DNA of 35,990 nt, taken from Nanobdellota archaeon (GTDB taxonomy: Archaea > Nanobdellota > Nanobdellia > Woesearchaeales > B3-WOES). The notes beneath the pieces are model-generated. The model searched no databases. It was given only the letters and a program-made list of their open reading frames with translations, and was not told the DNA's origin. The position numbers and the translations under genes are program-made. The stretch lies in NCBI GenBank assembly GCA_023131705.1, contig JAGLZG010000078.1:1-35990 (forward strand), written 5' to 3'. Of this stretch, positions 15,076 to 21,839 are shown piece after piece. Position 1 is the stretch's first letter. Each line of letters opens with the position of its first letter.

Positions 15076-16125
15076 ATGGCAGAGGAGAAAAAGCAAGGAG
15101 ACTCAACTGAGATAGTGAAGCTCACAAAGAGAGACCTTGCAACTGTCAATCCTGAGAATGTTGTCAAGCAGATCATGGTCATTCAGAAGGTCATGAAGGA
15201 CAGCATGAAGGATGGAGTCCATTATGGAAAAATTGAGGGTTGTGGAGACAAGCCAACTCTCCTGCAAGCTGGAGCTCAGAAGCTCTCTTTTGTCTTCAGG
15301 CTTGCTCCATATTATGAACCAAAGAGATTTGAGCTGGAGGGAGGTCACAGGGAATATGAAGTGATCACAACTCTCAAGCACATCCAGACAGGAGAGGTCT
15401 GGGGACAGGGAGTTGGATCATGCTCTTCAATGGAGTCAAAGTATAGATTCAGGCAGGGACAGAGAGCCTGTCCTGATTGTGGAGTCATTGGAAGTGTGAT
15501 CAGAGGCAAGCCTGAATTCAACAATGGGATTCCCAACTGGCTCTGCTGGAAAAAGAAGGAAGGTTGTGGAGCTACATTTGAGATTGATGATAAAAGGATC
15601 ATTGATCAGGATGTTGAAAAGGTTGAGAATGAGAATCCTGCTGATCAATTCAACACTATCCTGAAAATGGCAAAGAAGAGATCATATGTTGACGCAACTA
15701 TCAATGCAACATCCTGCTCTGAGCTCTTCACTCAGGACTTGGAGGATGGAAATGTCAATGGAGGAGCTCCTGAGACTCCTGCTGGAATCAATACAAAGTC
15801 AAAGGTCAAAGTCAAAAAGGGAGAGACCTTTGATCCTGTCAAGGAAATTCAGGCTCTATTGAAAAAGGACAGGATTTCAGAGGCTGCATTCAAAGCATGG
15901 GTATTGAAAAGAGGATATAAGGAATCGAAATTTACAACAATGATTGCAGCTCACTTTGATGATATAGTCTCAGAGATCAAGCTCAATCCAGACAAGATCA
16001 GAGTATATGCCAGCATTGAAGATGCAGACTTCACAGATGCAAAGACAACACTTGATGATGATGAGGGACTTCCATTTGAGGCTGATGATGAAAATATGTC
16101 AGCCAGAGTCCCAGATCAGAGCTGA
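15076..16125 (+). CDS. Candidate ssDNA-annealing / recombination protein with zinc ribbon
   Basis: This 349-residue protein has a core that resembles a conserved phage family with 'LLQAGAQKLSFVFRL', 'YEVITTLKHIQTGEVWGQGVGSC', and near residue 193 'NTILKMAKKRSYVDATI' then 'ELFTQDLED'. A zinc ribbon is inserted (Cys132-x-x-Cys135 ... Cys157 ... Cys164). In related phages such proteins lie in recombination modules and may be Rad52-like annealing proteins; this is inference from pattern and context with exonuclease and RusA genes. Residues about 275-320 form a small helical domain. The frame continues open for 65 codons beyond its TGA (see 16126-16323). AAAGGAGG precedes ATG. Confidence 0.6.
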   Translation: MAEEKKQGDSTEIVKLTKRDLATVNPENVVKQIMVIQKVMKDSMKDGVHYGKIEGCGDKPTLLQAGAQKLSFVFRLAPYYEPKRFELEGGHREYEVITTLKHIQTGEVWGQGVGSCSSMESKYRFRQGQRACPDCGVIGSVIRGKPEFNNGIPNWLCWKKKEGCGATFEIDDKRIIDQDVEKVENENPADQFNTILKMAKKRSYVDATINATSCSELFTQDLEDGNVNGGAPETPAGINTKSKVKVKKGETFDPVKEIQALLKKDRISEAAFKAWVLKRGYKESKFTTMIAAHFDDIVSEIKLNPDKIRVYASIEDADFTDAKTTLDDDEGLPFEADDENMSARVPDQS

Positions 16126-16323
16126 GAGACAGGAGGCAGGCTTCCAGTTGGAGCTGAGGCTGTTGATTATACAATCAATATTGATTTCTGGACTGACATA
16201 TCTCCAGAGGCTGCATATGATTACATTGTCAGGAAGGAACTCCCTGACAGGATTCCTCCTGACAAATGGAAGAGACTCTGTGACAAAGTTGGGATTTTAG
16301 AAGGTTCAGGAGGGAGGAGATAA
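16126..16323 (+). CDS. 65-codon ORF behind an in-frame TGA, no ordinary start
   Basis: After the TGA at 16123-16125 the same frame stays open to TAA at 16321-16323, encoding a protein-like sequence such as 'VDYTINIDFWTDISPEAA' and 'LPDRIPPDKWKRLCDKVG'. Codon choice follows the window's rules. The stop overlaps the next ATG (TAATG), as with real genes here. There is no in-frame ATG, GTG or TTG after the TGA, although AGGAGG lies at 16131-16136. It may be a readthrough extension of the annealing protein, a gene with a rare start codon, or one broken by a mutation or sequencing error. The alternative frame over this stretch is Leu-rich and unconvincing. Confidence 0.5.
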   Translation, partial: ETGGRLPVGAEAVDYTINIDFWTDISPEAAYDYIVRKELPDRIPPDKWKRLCDKVGILEGSGGRR

Positions 16324-16529
16324 TGGCATATAAAAAAGGAGACAAGAATTATATCATCTTTGATGCCAGATTCACAGTTGATCCAGAGAGGGCTGCTGTC
16401 TTGATGGTATGTGATGATCTGGAAGATGCAAAGGAATACAGAGCTGATGTTCTTGCTGCTGATAGTGTGATTGTTGAGAATGAATTTATTAATAGCAAGC
16501 AGTGTGAAGCAACTGGATTGACATGGTAA
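16323..16529 (+). CDS. 68-residue hypothetical protein
   Basis: ATG 16323 overlaps the stop of the upstream ORF and is preceded by AGGAGGGAGGAG. The sequence 'IFDARFTVDPERAAVLMVC' followed by 'DDLEDAKEYRADV' suggests a compact alpha/beta fold. I recognise no family. It belongs to the run of small genes after the annealing protein. Confidence 0.6.
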   Translation: MAYKKGDKNYIIFDARFTVDPERAAVLMVCDDLEDAKEYRADVLAADSVIVENEFINSKQCEATGLTW

Positions 16530-16541
16530 AAAGGAGGCAAT

Positions 16542-16799
16542 ATGTCTGAGCTCACAACTTGCAACTTCTGCAATCTCAGAGGGATCAGGGCAAGATACAA
16601 AGGAACAGGGACAAGGCTGTATATGAGACCTTCAAATTTTATGGGAGGGACTGATATCTTTGCTGTCCCTGCTGGAGAGAAGCTCCCTCCCAGAGAGAAG
16701 ATGGTTTCTCCCTGTGATAAATATCCCAATGGGAATGAAGCATATGACAAATATCATATCTCATGGATGATGGAGATTCCTTCTCAGTGTGCGTGCTGA
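16542..16799 (+). CDS. 85-residue Cys-containing hypothetical protein
   Basis: AAAGGAGGCAATATG gives a strong start. An N-terminal Cys7-x-x-Cys10 (CNFC) and a C-terminal C-A-C pair suggest a zinc site closed between the two ends. The middle is Gly/Pro-rich ('GGTDIFAVPAGEKLPPRE'). It resembles small phage proteins of unknown function. It is the last gene before a terminator. Confidence 0.65.
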   Translation: MSELTTCNFCNLRGIRARYKGTGTRLYMRPSNFMGGTDIFAVPAGEKLPPREKMVSPCDKYPNGNEAYDKYHISWMMEIPSQCAC

Positions 16800-16854
16800 G
16801 AAGGTTGTGAGGAAAATATGATGAGGAAAGGAGGTTGACAAAATAATATGACAG

Positions 16855-16888
16855 GAAGGGCTCTTCACCCCAGAGTCCTTCTTTTTTT
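16855..16888 (+). terminator. Rho-independent terminator
   Basis: GAAGGGCTCT (16855-16864) pairs with AGAGTCCTTC (16872-16881), one G-U, loop TCACCCC, followed by seven T. It closes the exonuclease/annealing group. The 55 nt between the last stop codon and the hairpin hold no supportable gene. Confidence 0.85.
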
Positions 16889-16889
16889 C

Positions 16890-16917
16890 TTGACTGTTAT
16901 ATTTTTTAAATTATATT
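16890..16917 (+). promoter_or_regulatory. Sigma70-like promoter for the HTH/initiator group
   Basis: TTGACT (16890-16895), 16-nt spacer, TATATT (16912-16917), abutting the T-tract of the preceding terminator. It is followed by AT-rich sequence (TAATTATAGTTATAATT) and CACTTAAAAAGGAGG before the HTH gene. Confidence 0.6.
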
Positions 16918-16963
16918 TGTAATTATAGTTATAATTTTCAACACTTAAAAAGGAGGTCAATTG

Positions 16964-17137
16964 ATGTCAAGTGTCAAGTCACTGAAAAAGAGGATTGACA
17001 AAGCTGGAAGGAAGGAAATTGCAAAGAGAACAGGCATTACATATCATGTCCTGTCTCACAAGTTGAATGGTTTTTCAGAATTCAAAGAGGAGGAAATTGC
17101 CAAAATAGAGAAGGCTCTCTCAAAGACTGGAGAATAG
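16964..17137 (+). CDS. 57-residue helix-turn-helix protein (Cro/CI-like)
   Basis: ATG 16964 follows AAAGGAGG. 'KEIAKRTGITYHVLSHKLNG' at about residues 18-37 is a clear helix-turn-helix, with a final helix 'EEEIAKIEKAL'. The size and the layout, first gene behind a promoter and directly abutting the initiator gene (TAGATG), fit a small phage regulator that may bind the AT-rich repeats around its own promoter; the target is inference. No divergent repressor gene is present, so this does not by itself indicate lysogeny. Confidence 0.75.
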   Translation: MSSVKSLKKRIDKAGRKEIAKRTGITYHVLSHKLNGFSEFKEEEIAKIEKALSKTGE

Positions 17138-17968
17138 ATGTATTGGTTCAAACATATTGCAAGATCAACATCCGATCCAGATATCCTTGAGTCAATTTTC
17201 ACATTTGGGAGCGATGGGTATTTTGTTTTTTTTAACACACTTGAAGTGCTCTCCAGAGAGAATTGTGTTGAAAAACCTTTGAGCATAAACTTCGATGCAT
17301 ATCATTCTTATTTTCCAAGAGTTACAAAGCGAAAGCTCAAGGAGATTCTTACCTTCTTTGAAGGCAAAAAAAGATTTTTTTTAAAAAAGAATTCAAAAAA
17401 AATTCCGTTTTTTGATAAAAGCTTTTCAATTTCTTGTAATAAACTATCAGCATTATCAGATACTTACACGAAAAATGTTAGAAGAAAGTTGTCACAGTCT
17501 GACAATAATGTTTCCAATAAGAAACAGAATAAGAAAAGAACTAAAAAAAACAAACAAAAAAAGATTGCTCCTGATAAAAAGGGAGAACAGAAAAAAGGGA
17601 AGTCTCCTCCTGAGATGATGCCATTTATGATCAATGGACAGGGAATTGAAAAGAGATTCCATCACAATCTAATCAAGGATCATGGGAATTGGAATGCTGA
17701 AAGATATTATTATAGAGCAAGGAATGCAAGAAATGTGAAGGCATATATCACAGGAGGTCTCAAGGATGATCCTGCTGGCAAGCTTGGATATATAAAGCAA
17801 GCCAAAGCTGAGGAGAGTGATCATCCTGAGAGAGTCCAGACATGGATCAAAGAGACTATTCATGGAATCAAGGTCATAAAATTGCCAGACGGAAAAGAAT
17901 CAGAGACAAGACCGATTCAATCAATTGGACAGATAATTGATGATCTGTCTGAAAACAAGCTCAACTAA
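17138..17968 (+). CDS. Replication-initiator-like protein (DUF4373/Lin1244-type N-terminus)
   Basis: This 276-residue protein begins 'MYWFKHIARSTSDPDILE', then 'FGSDGYFVFFNTLEVLSRE', which matches the winged-helix N-terminal domain of phage replisome organisers (Lin1244/DUF4373). Residues about 120-155 are an extremely Lys-rich linker. The C-terminal ~120 residues ('NGQGIEKRFHHNLIKDHGNW') are a different domain. The DNA style switches at about base 17580: the N-terminal half is AT-rich, uses TTT and AAA runs and contains CpG, while the C-terminal half follows the phage's CpG-free style. The gene therefore looks chimeric. The likely role is binding the origin and loading host helicase. Confidence 0.65.
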   Translation: MYWFKHIARSTSDPDILESIFTFGSDGYFVFFNTLEVLSRENCVEKPLSINFDAYHSYFPRVTKRKLKEILTFFEGKKRFFLKKNSKKIPFFDKSFSISCNKLSALSDTYTKNVRRKLSQSDNNVSNKKQNKKRTKKNKQKKIAPDKKGEQKKGKSPPEMMPFMINGQGIEKRFHHNLIKDHGNWNAERYYYRARNARNVKAYITGGLKDDPAGKLGYIKQAKAEESDHPERVQTWIKETIHGIKVIKLPDGKESETRPIQSIGQIIDDLSENKLN

Positions 17969-17982
17969 TTAACCAGAATCAA

Positions 17983-18096
17983 ATGAGAGCTCACTGGAGA
18001 CATTCTGAGAGAGGATCATGGGATATCGTGATGGATACCAGCAGCGGATCAGCTCAAAGAGCTTCTGAGAGCCTCCAGATGATTCTGAGGAGATAA
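17983..18096 (+). CDS. Possible 37-residue protein
   Basis: ATG 17983 to TAA 18094-18096 encodes a Ser/Arg-rich peptide (MRAHWRHSERGSWDIVMDTS). It fills the whole gap between the initiator and the next gene. No convincing ribosome binding site precedes it, so translation is uncertain. No family is recognised. Confidence 0.35.
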   Translation: MRAHWRHSERGSWDIVMDTSSGSAQRASESLQMILRR

Positions 18097-18098
18097 AA

Positions 18099-18350
18099 AT
18101 GGGTATTTATGAATATAGAGCAGCATTCAAATTGCAGAACAATCCATTCTATGCTCTGATTATGGCTGCAATGATGAAGGCTGATTCAAAAAACAGCCTC
18201 AAGCTCAGGACATTATTCCCTGAGATATGGGAAGAGCTCAAGAGGAGGAATCAAGCTCTTGGAGGAATGATTGGAGCCGAGGCAGCAGGAAGATTCAGAC
18301 AGGAGAGGGGAGGCTCATGCAGAATTTTGATAAATACACAGAAGAGATGA
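18099..18350 (+). CDS. 83-residue hypothetical phage protein
   Basis: GAGGAG lies 8 nt before ATG. The helical sequence 'NNPFYALIMAAMMKADSKN' followed by 'LRTLFPEIWEELKRRN' resembles small acidic/helical phage proteins found near replication initiators. Its last 34 bases overlap the next gene in another frame. Function unknown. Confidence 0.6.
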   Translation: MGIYEYRAAFKLQNNPFYALIMAAMMKADSKNSLKLRTLFPEIWEELKRRNQALGGMIGAEAAGRFRQERGGSCRILINTQKR

Positions 18351-18682
18351 GGCAATTTGAAAAGTCCAGTCTCTTCTCGAAACATTATACAAGACTGATC
18401 AAGGGAATTAAGACAAGGACTCAGGATGAGCCAGTGACATCCAGAGAGATTGAGAAGAGGCTCAATCTGAGTGGCTCACAGATCAGGAGATTGATCCAGC
18501 ATGGCAGGAGGAATGGAGTCCAGATTGCCAGCGGTGATCAAGGATATTATATTGCAGAGAATTATGAGCAGCTGCTGGGGACAATCCAGCACCTGAAAGA
18601 GAGGAGAAATTCCCTCCATTATACTATTGTCAAGATGAGAGAGGGAAGTGGTCAAATTAAACAAATGGAGATGTTTGTATGA
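18317..18682 (+). CDS. Winged-helix-type DNA-binding protein
   Basis: The protein is 121 residues from ATG 18317, with GGGGAGG just upstream; longer starts lie far inside the previous gene. 'VTSREIEKRLNLSGSQIRRL' at about residues 39-58 followed by 'GYYIAENYEQL' is a winged-helix pattern in which the wing carries a Gly-Tyr-Tyr. The C-terminal part is helical (LKERRNSLHYTIVKMREG). This resembles phage proteins thought to bind DNA in replication modules. The role could be regulation or initiator assistance. Confidence 0.6.
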   Translation: MQNFDKYTEEMRQFEKSSLFSKHYTRLIKGIKTRTQDEPVTSREIEKRLNLSGSQIRRLIQHGRRNGVQIASGDQGYYIAENYEQLLGTIQHLKERRNSLHYTIVKMREGSGQIKQMEMFV

Positions 18683-18996
18683 ATGGAAGTATTATTCAAC
18701 TGGACAAGGACACAGAGGAAAAGATCAAAAAATTCAAGAATGGAGAGATCAACATTCAGGAGCTGAAGGATTATTTTTTCAGCCAGATGCATGACTATTC
18801 TGAGAAGAGGCTGTCTGAAAAAATGGAATCTGTCTTCAGCATAGTTGTTGATGTCAGGAAAAGATATCCAGAGGAAAGCGACAAGCTTGTTAATGGATCA
18901 GGAAGTGCTGATCCTCATATTCCTGACAGCAAATTTGCAGCTGGAGTCAGATTTGGATGTGATCTGATCAATCAAGAGATCAGCGAGCTCAAATGA
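18679..18996 (+). CDS. 105-residue hypothetical protein
   Basis: The ATGA overlaps the previous stop, so translation is coupled. The protein is mostly helical and charged, with 'LSEKMESVFSIVVDVRKRYP' in the middle. No domain is recognised. Codon use follows the window's rules and supports a real gene. Confidence 0.55.
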   Translation: MNGSIIQLDKDTEEKIKKFKNGEINIQELKDYFFSQMHDYSEKRLSEKMESVFSIVVDVRKRYPEESDKLVNGSGSADPHIPDSKFAAGVRFGCDLINQEISELK

Positions 18997-19112
18997 GATG
19001 GATCAATCCTGACTGGCTGGGAAGGCTGATTGTTGCAACTCTTTTTGCTGCAATGGTTGGATCATTGGTCTTCACTTTTATCTGTTTGATCAGGATGTGT
19101 CATATTTTATGA
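18993..19112 (+). CDS. 39-residue single-span membrane peptide
   Basis: The ATGA overlaps the previous stop. The sequence MRWINPDWLGR precedes one hydrophobic span ('LIVATLFAAMVGSLVFTFI') and a short basic tail. The position in a coupled chain and the clean transmembrane design support translation. The role is unknown; it may be a membrane-active accessory protein. Confidence 0.55.
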   Translation: MRWINPDWLGRLIVATLFAAMVGSLVFTFICLIRMCHIL

Positions 19113-19128
19113 TTGAGAATGATGCCAG

Positions 19129-19251
19129 ATGTCAACAATAATTTTTATTATTGCAGGATTTGCAATTCTTTTTTATATTGCTTATAGATTGACACAGGCA
19201 TGGAGAGTCCTGAAAAATATTTCATATATTTACAAAAAGGATCAGAATTGA
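19129..19251 (+). CDS. 40-residue single-span membrane peptide
   Basis: It begins 'MSTIIFIIAGFAILFYIAY', one transmembrane span, followed by a basic tail. The stop TGA overlaps a TTG start of the next ORF (TTGA). The start has no strong ribosome binding site. Together with 18993-19112 it makes a pair of tiny membrane proteins, as in i-spanin or holin gene pairs; the location away from the lysis cassette makes that only a possibility. Confidence 0.5.
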   Translation: MSTIIFIIAGFAILFYIAYRLTQAWRVLKNISYIYKKDQN

Positions 19252-19436
19252 ACATCAAGGCAGAAAAGAAAAAAGACATTAAGCAGCAGCTGAGTGATGC
19301 TGCTCAATATATAGACAAGCTGGAGATCAAGGTCAAGCAGCAGGATCAACAACTCCTCCAAGACTATCTCCTGATTGTCCAGCTCACAAAGAAATATAAG
19401 GAGCTGAAAGCTATTAAGTGGCAATTTCACAATTGA
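19248..19436 (+). CDS. 62-residue coiled-coil protein (TTG start)
   Basis: TTG 19248 overlaps the stop of the membrane peptide and has AAAGGA about 8 nt upstream; an in-frame ATG at 19200 would overlap that peptide by 52 nt. The product is almost entirely heptad-like helix ('QQLSDAAQYIDKLEIKVKQQ'). Together with the preceding membrane peptide it looks like a split membrane anchor plus coiled coil. Function unknown. Confidence 0.5.
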   Translation: MNIKAEKKKDIKQQLSDAAQYIDKLEIKVKQQDQQLLQDYLLIVQLTKKYKELKAIKWQFHN

Positions 19437-19443
19437 GGATCAT

Positions 19444-19734
19444 TTGCCAACATCAACCGACTGCATAAATCAAAAAGACTGTAAAATTCTGGCTCATGAT
19501 GAGCTGGCTTGCAGCATCAATTGCACTCAATACACTTCAGAAGCATATTCTAAAATGGGAGACAATACTTTACAGGGGGAGATATTCATCAGCAAAAAAA
19601 TTGCAAGAGACATTCTTGGCATGGCTGAGGAGATTCAATCAAAGAGTATAATTTTTGAGAACAGATGGAGGCTGCTGGCTGATGCTTGCCTTCTTAAATA
19701 TCCAGAATTATCAAAGGACTTCACTATTCACTAA
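19444..19734 (+). CDS. 96-residue hypothetical protein (TTG start)
   Basis: TTG 19444 follows GAGGATCA. The N-terminus contains four Cys within ~20 residues ('DCINQKDCK', 'CSINC'), possibly a metal site. The C-terminal part is helical ('IARDILGMAEEIQSK'). The start codon is uncertain. No family is recognised. Confidence 0.5.
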   Translation: MPTSTDCINQKDCKILAHDELACSINCTQYTSEAYSKMGDNTLQGEIFISKKIARDILGMAEEIQSKSIIFENRWRLLADACLLKYPELSKDFTIH

Positions 19735-19761
19735 TTCTTACCTTCACAAAGGGGAGCTTTT

Positions 19762-20118
19762 ATGTTCATACAGATTTATATCAAGGATGAGCTTATCACC
19801 AGATATGGCTCAATATTTCTCCATAAACCAAATCCAGAGCTTGAAGGGACTCAGATGATTCTATCTGGATTTGAATACAAAGTTATTGAAGGAGAAAATA
19901 CTATTGAATTGAGGATTGCACATGATAAGGATGTTATTGGAGGGAAGAGTCCCATCCAAAAAGAACAGTCAGGAGATACACAAGAACAGGAAGACCAGAC
20001 AAAGGTGGATATCTCCCAGCAAGAGATTCCTCCAGTGGAGAGACCAGAGCATGATTCAACTGATGCAGCAGAGAATTCAGAGACAGTCACTCCAGAGAGT
20101 CCAGAAGATAAAGATTAA
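19762..20118 (+). CDS. 118-residue protein with acidic disordered tail, overlapping rusA
   Basis: CAAAGGGGAGC precedes ATG. Residues 1-60 look folded ('FIQIYIKDELITRYGS'). The remainder is Glu/Asp/Pro/Ser-rich and probably disordered. The last 197 nt are read in another frame as the N-terminal third of the RusA-like protein. Codons in this frame follow the phage style (GAG, CCA, GAT, ACA), which supports genuine double coding rather than a chance ORF. No family is recognised. Confidence 0.55.
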   Translation: MFIQIYIKDELITRYGSIFLHKPNPELEGTQMILSGFEYKVIEGENTIELRIAHDKDVIGGKSPIQKEQSGDTQEQEDQTKVDISQQEIPPVERPEHDSTDAAENSETVTPESPEDKD

Positions 20119-20296
20119 CTTCTTTTTTCCTGATCTGAAAGTTGCCGATCTGACAAATAAAGCAGATTCTGTCATGGATTTGCTTGTTGACTTTGGGATC
20201 ATCAAAGATGATTCATGGCTGGTCTGTCCTGAGTTGCATCTGTCAGGAGAGTTGAAGAGAGGCTCTGCTGGTTGTGAAATATTTATCTTAACATAA
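19922..20296 (+). CDS. rusA: RusA-like Holliday junction resolvase
   Basis: The protein is 124 residues from ATG 19922, with GAGG 7 nt upstream. 'GRVPSKKNS' (residues 8-16) and 'SPSKRFLQW' are the typical RusA N-terminal elements. The active-site region is 'VADLTNKADSVMDLLVDFG' with Asp76, Lys80 and Asp86, followed by 'KDD' (Asp96/97), matching the acidic triad and lysine of RusA. The usual length is ~120 residues. It should resolve branched DNA from recombination or replication before packaging. Unusually, its first ~65 codons lie inside the preceding gene in a different frame, so it is expressed from an internal start. Confidence 0.8.
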   Translation: MIRMLLEGRVPSKKNSQEIHKNRKTRQRWISPSKRFLQWRDQSMIQLMQQRIQRQSLQRVQKIKINFFFPDLKVADLTNKADSVMDLLVDFGIIKDDSWLVCPELHLSGELKRGSAGCEIFILT

Positions 20297-20307
20297 AAGG
20301 AGGAAGT

Positions 20308-20766
20308 GTGAGAATATCTAAAATCAAGAATCTCAAGAATTCCATTCTGATTGAATGGGAGACAAAGGAAAGCTCTGGGACTGTCAACTTTCATATGTTG
20401 GAATCAACAGAGAGAGCAAAGCCCACATTTTATCAGGCATTGCTGAAGCTCAGACCTTTTGTAATCCTAATGTGTGAGCTGGCTGATGGGTATGCTGAGA
20501 CAATGAGAGTCTCTGGAGTGTCACTCACAGAAGTTGGAGACTCCTGCTTGATGGGAGCAAAGATCACAGCAATTAAGAAATTGACAAAGAGTGATGATGT
20601 CATGAATGTGATCACTCCATTCAAATCTGCAAAGAATCCAGAGGACAAAAAACAGAATCCAAAAAAGATCATGCCTGAGAAGTGCCTCAAAGCAATCGGC
20701 AAGCTGATCTCTGAAGCTGAAGCATATATCAAGGGAGAGAGGGAGCAGACAAAGCTGGATATCTAA
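20308..20766 (+). CDS. 152-residue conserved phage hypothetical protein (GTG start)
   Basis: The GTG start lies in the leader TCTTAACATAAAAGGAGGAAGTG, the same design as the first early gene. The sequence has a small beta-rich N-terminus ('NSILIEWETKESSGTV') followed by 'PTFYQALLKLRPFVILMCEL' and 'VSGVSLTEVGDSCLMGAKIT', a pattern I recall from uncharacterised proteins of phage recombination regions. Function unknown. It is followed by a GC-rich hairpin and then the foreign-style island. Confidence 0.6.
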   Translation: MRISKIKNLKNSILIEWETKESSGTVNFHMLESTERAKPTFYQALLKLRPFVILMCELADGYAETMRVSGVSLTEVGDSCLMGAKITAIKKLTKSDDVMNVITPFKSAKNPEDKKQNPKKIMPEKCLKAIGKLISEAEAYIKGEREQTKLDI

Positions 20767-20777
20767 TAACTTACAAA

Positions 20778-20799
20778 GGCAGCAATTGAAACAGCTGCC
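20778..20799 (+). terminator. Hairpin, possible weak terminator
   Basis: GGCAGC (20778-20783) pairs with GCTGCC (20794-20799) around a 10-nt loop, 12 nt after the stop codon. The following ATTTGTATTGTT is not a clean U-tract, so termination is uncertain. Confidence 0.45.
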
Positions 20800-20869
20800 A
20801 TTTGTATTGTTGGAGGAAACTCCAAGATCAGAACAATTTTTATAGACGGCTAACCGATAAGGAGGTTTT

Positions 20870-21184
20870 ATGTTAATTAAAATGGATCCGTATGAAATAG
20901 TCAAAGTTTATGAATCAGCGAAAACTGTGCCTGAATTTACAAAAGTTCTTGTGGATAAGGGGGTGCATCCTGATATAGCGAATAAGTTGTGTCACGTTAT
21001 TGATGCCGCCGCTGATAAATGGGAAGTTGATCTTTCCGCATCCTCCAACAAATCAAGCCCAAAATATCCGAAGTTTAAAGATTTTTGGAAGTTGGTTCCG
21101 AATCGTGATAAAGCACTCGGTATAATGACTATGGATGAAATTAAACAATGGTCTGAAACGGTTTTTAGCGCAGCTCGATTATAG
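20870..21184 (+). CDS. 104-residue hypothetical protein in a foreign-style island
   Basis: AAGGAGG precedes ATG. The protein begins 'MLIKMDPYEIVKVYESAK' and is helical; no family is recognised. Its DNA breaks the window's rules: CpG is frequent (CCG, GCG, CGT, GCC-GCC), and GTT-A, CTT-T and ATT-A junctions are common. It has a bounded start right after the upstream hairpin. This suggests a recently gained accessory (moron-like) gene, perhaps acting on the host. Confidence 0.65.
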   Translation: MLIKMDPYEIVKVYESAKTVPEFTKVLVDKGVHPDIANKLCHVIDAAADKWEVDLSASSNKSSPKYPKFKDFWKLVPNRDKALGIMTMDEIKQWSETVFSAARL

Positions 21185-21255
21185 TCGGATACTTCGGGCG
21201 TTGATCGCCGTTGTCAATAATTCCAAGCTCATAACGAAAATTGAAAGGATGCCAA

Positions 21256-21576
21256 ATGTTACTTGGTGCTAAAATTTTAAACAAGGATGATGGTTGGTGG
21301 CTTGAGGTTAAATCACCACTCGGATTAAATGGTATGATTAACTTGTCTAATCTTAATGGTGATATAATTCAACAGGCTTTTTGTCAGTGGGCTAATGGAA
21401 ATTGGTCTCACGAAAAAGAGGAAGCTGAACTTTCCACATTTGATAACAACGAAAGGGATGTAATTTGCTCCGATGATCTTTGCGACTATTGTGCCAATAG
21501 ACCAAAGCTTTGTAATTTCTGTGAGACAGGAATCTTTAATAAGTTCAAAGGCAGCAAACTGACACCCATTTCGTAA
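21256..21576 (+). CDS. 106-residue Cys-rich hypothetical protein in a foreign-style island
   Basis: Start ATG 21256 with AAAGGA upstream. The N-terminal half contains 'LNKDDGWWLEVKSPLGLNG'. The C-terminal half has 'CSDDLCDYCANRPKLCNFCE', several Cys that can bind zinc. The DNA has the same non-phage style as the gene before it, and the 71-nt gap between them includes GGCG-TTGAT-CGCC, a small hairpin. It is probably co-acquired with its neighbour. Function unknown. Confidence 0.6.
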   Translation: MLLGAKILNKDDGWWLEVKSPLGLNGMINLSNLNGDIIQQAFCQWANGNWSHEKEEAELSTFDNNERDVICSDDLCDYCANRPKLCNFCETGIFNKFKGSKLTPIS

Positions 21577-21607
21577 ACGTTGTTTTCAATAAAAAAGGAG
21601 GTTAATA

Positions 21608-21835
21608 ATGGCAGTCAAAGGATATGAGAAGGGATGCAGATTTGTCAAGGAGCATCCTGAGAATCCATGTTATTTGAGGGATGGAGATAGTGCTCTCATG
21701 AAGGTTGACAGGGGAGCTGTTGAAATATGCTCAACTTGCAGAAGGGAAAAGAGCAAGCTTGACAAGGCAATCACTGGAGAGCTCAAGGCAACTCTCCCAT
21801 CCACAACATTCAAAGACTCACTGAGGGAGGTCTGA
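21608..21835 (+). CDS. 75-residue hypothetical protein
   Basis: AAAAAAGGAGG precedes ATG by 6-7 nt. The DNA returns to the CpG-free style exactly here. The sequence has isolated Cys residues and a C-x-x-C (CSTC). Helical C-terminus. No family recognised. Confidence 0.6.
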   Translation: MAVKGYEKGCRFVKEHPENPCYLRDGDSALMKVDRGAVEICSTCRREKSKLDKAITGELKATLPSTTFKDSLREV

Positions 21836-21839
21836 GCAT

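Noticed and set aside
16007..16300. 97-codon frame over the end of the annealing gene
   Set aside because: Met/Gln/Leu-rich, overlaps the real gene, while the other frame gives a natural protein ending at the next start.
16800..16854. Short ORFs around the AAAGGAGG at about 16828
   Set aside because: The Shine-Dalgarno is followed by TTGACAAAATAA and other immediate stops; only a few codons are possible.
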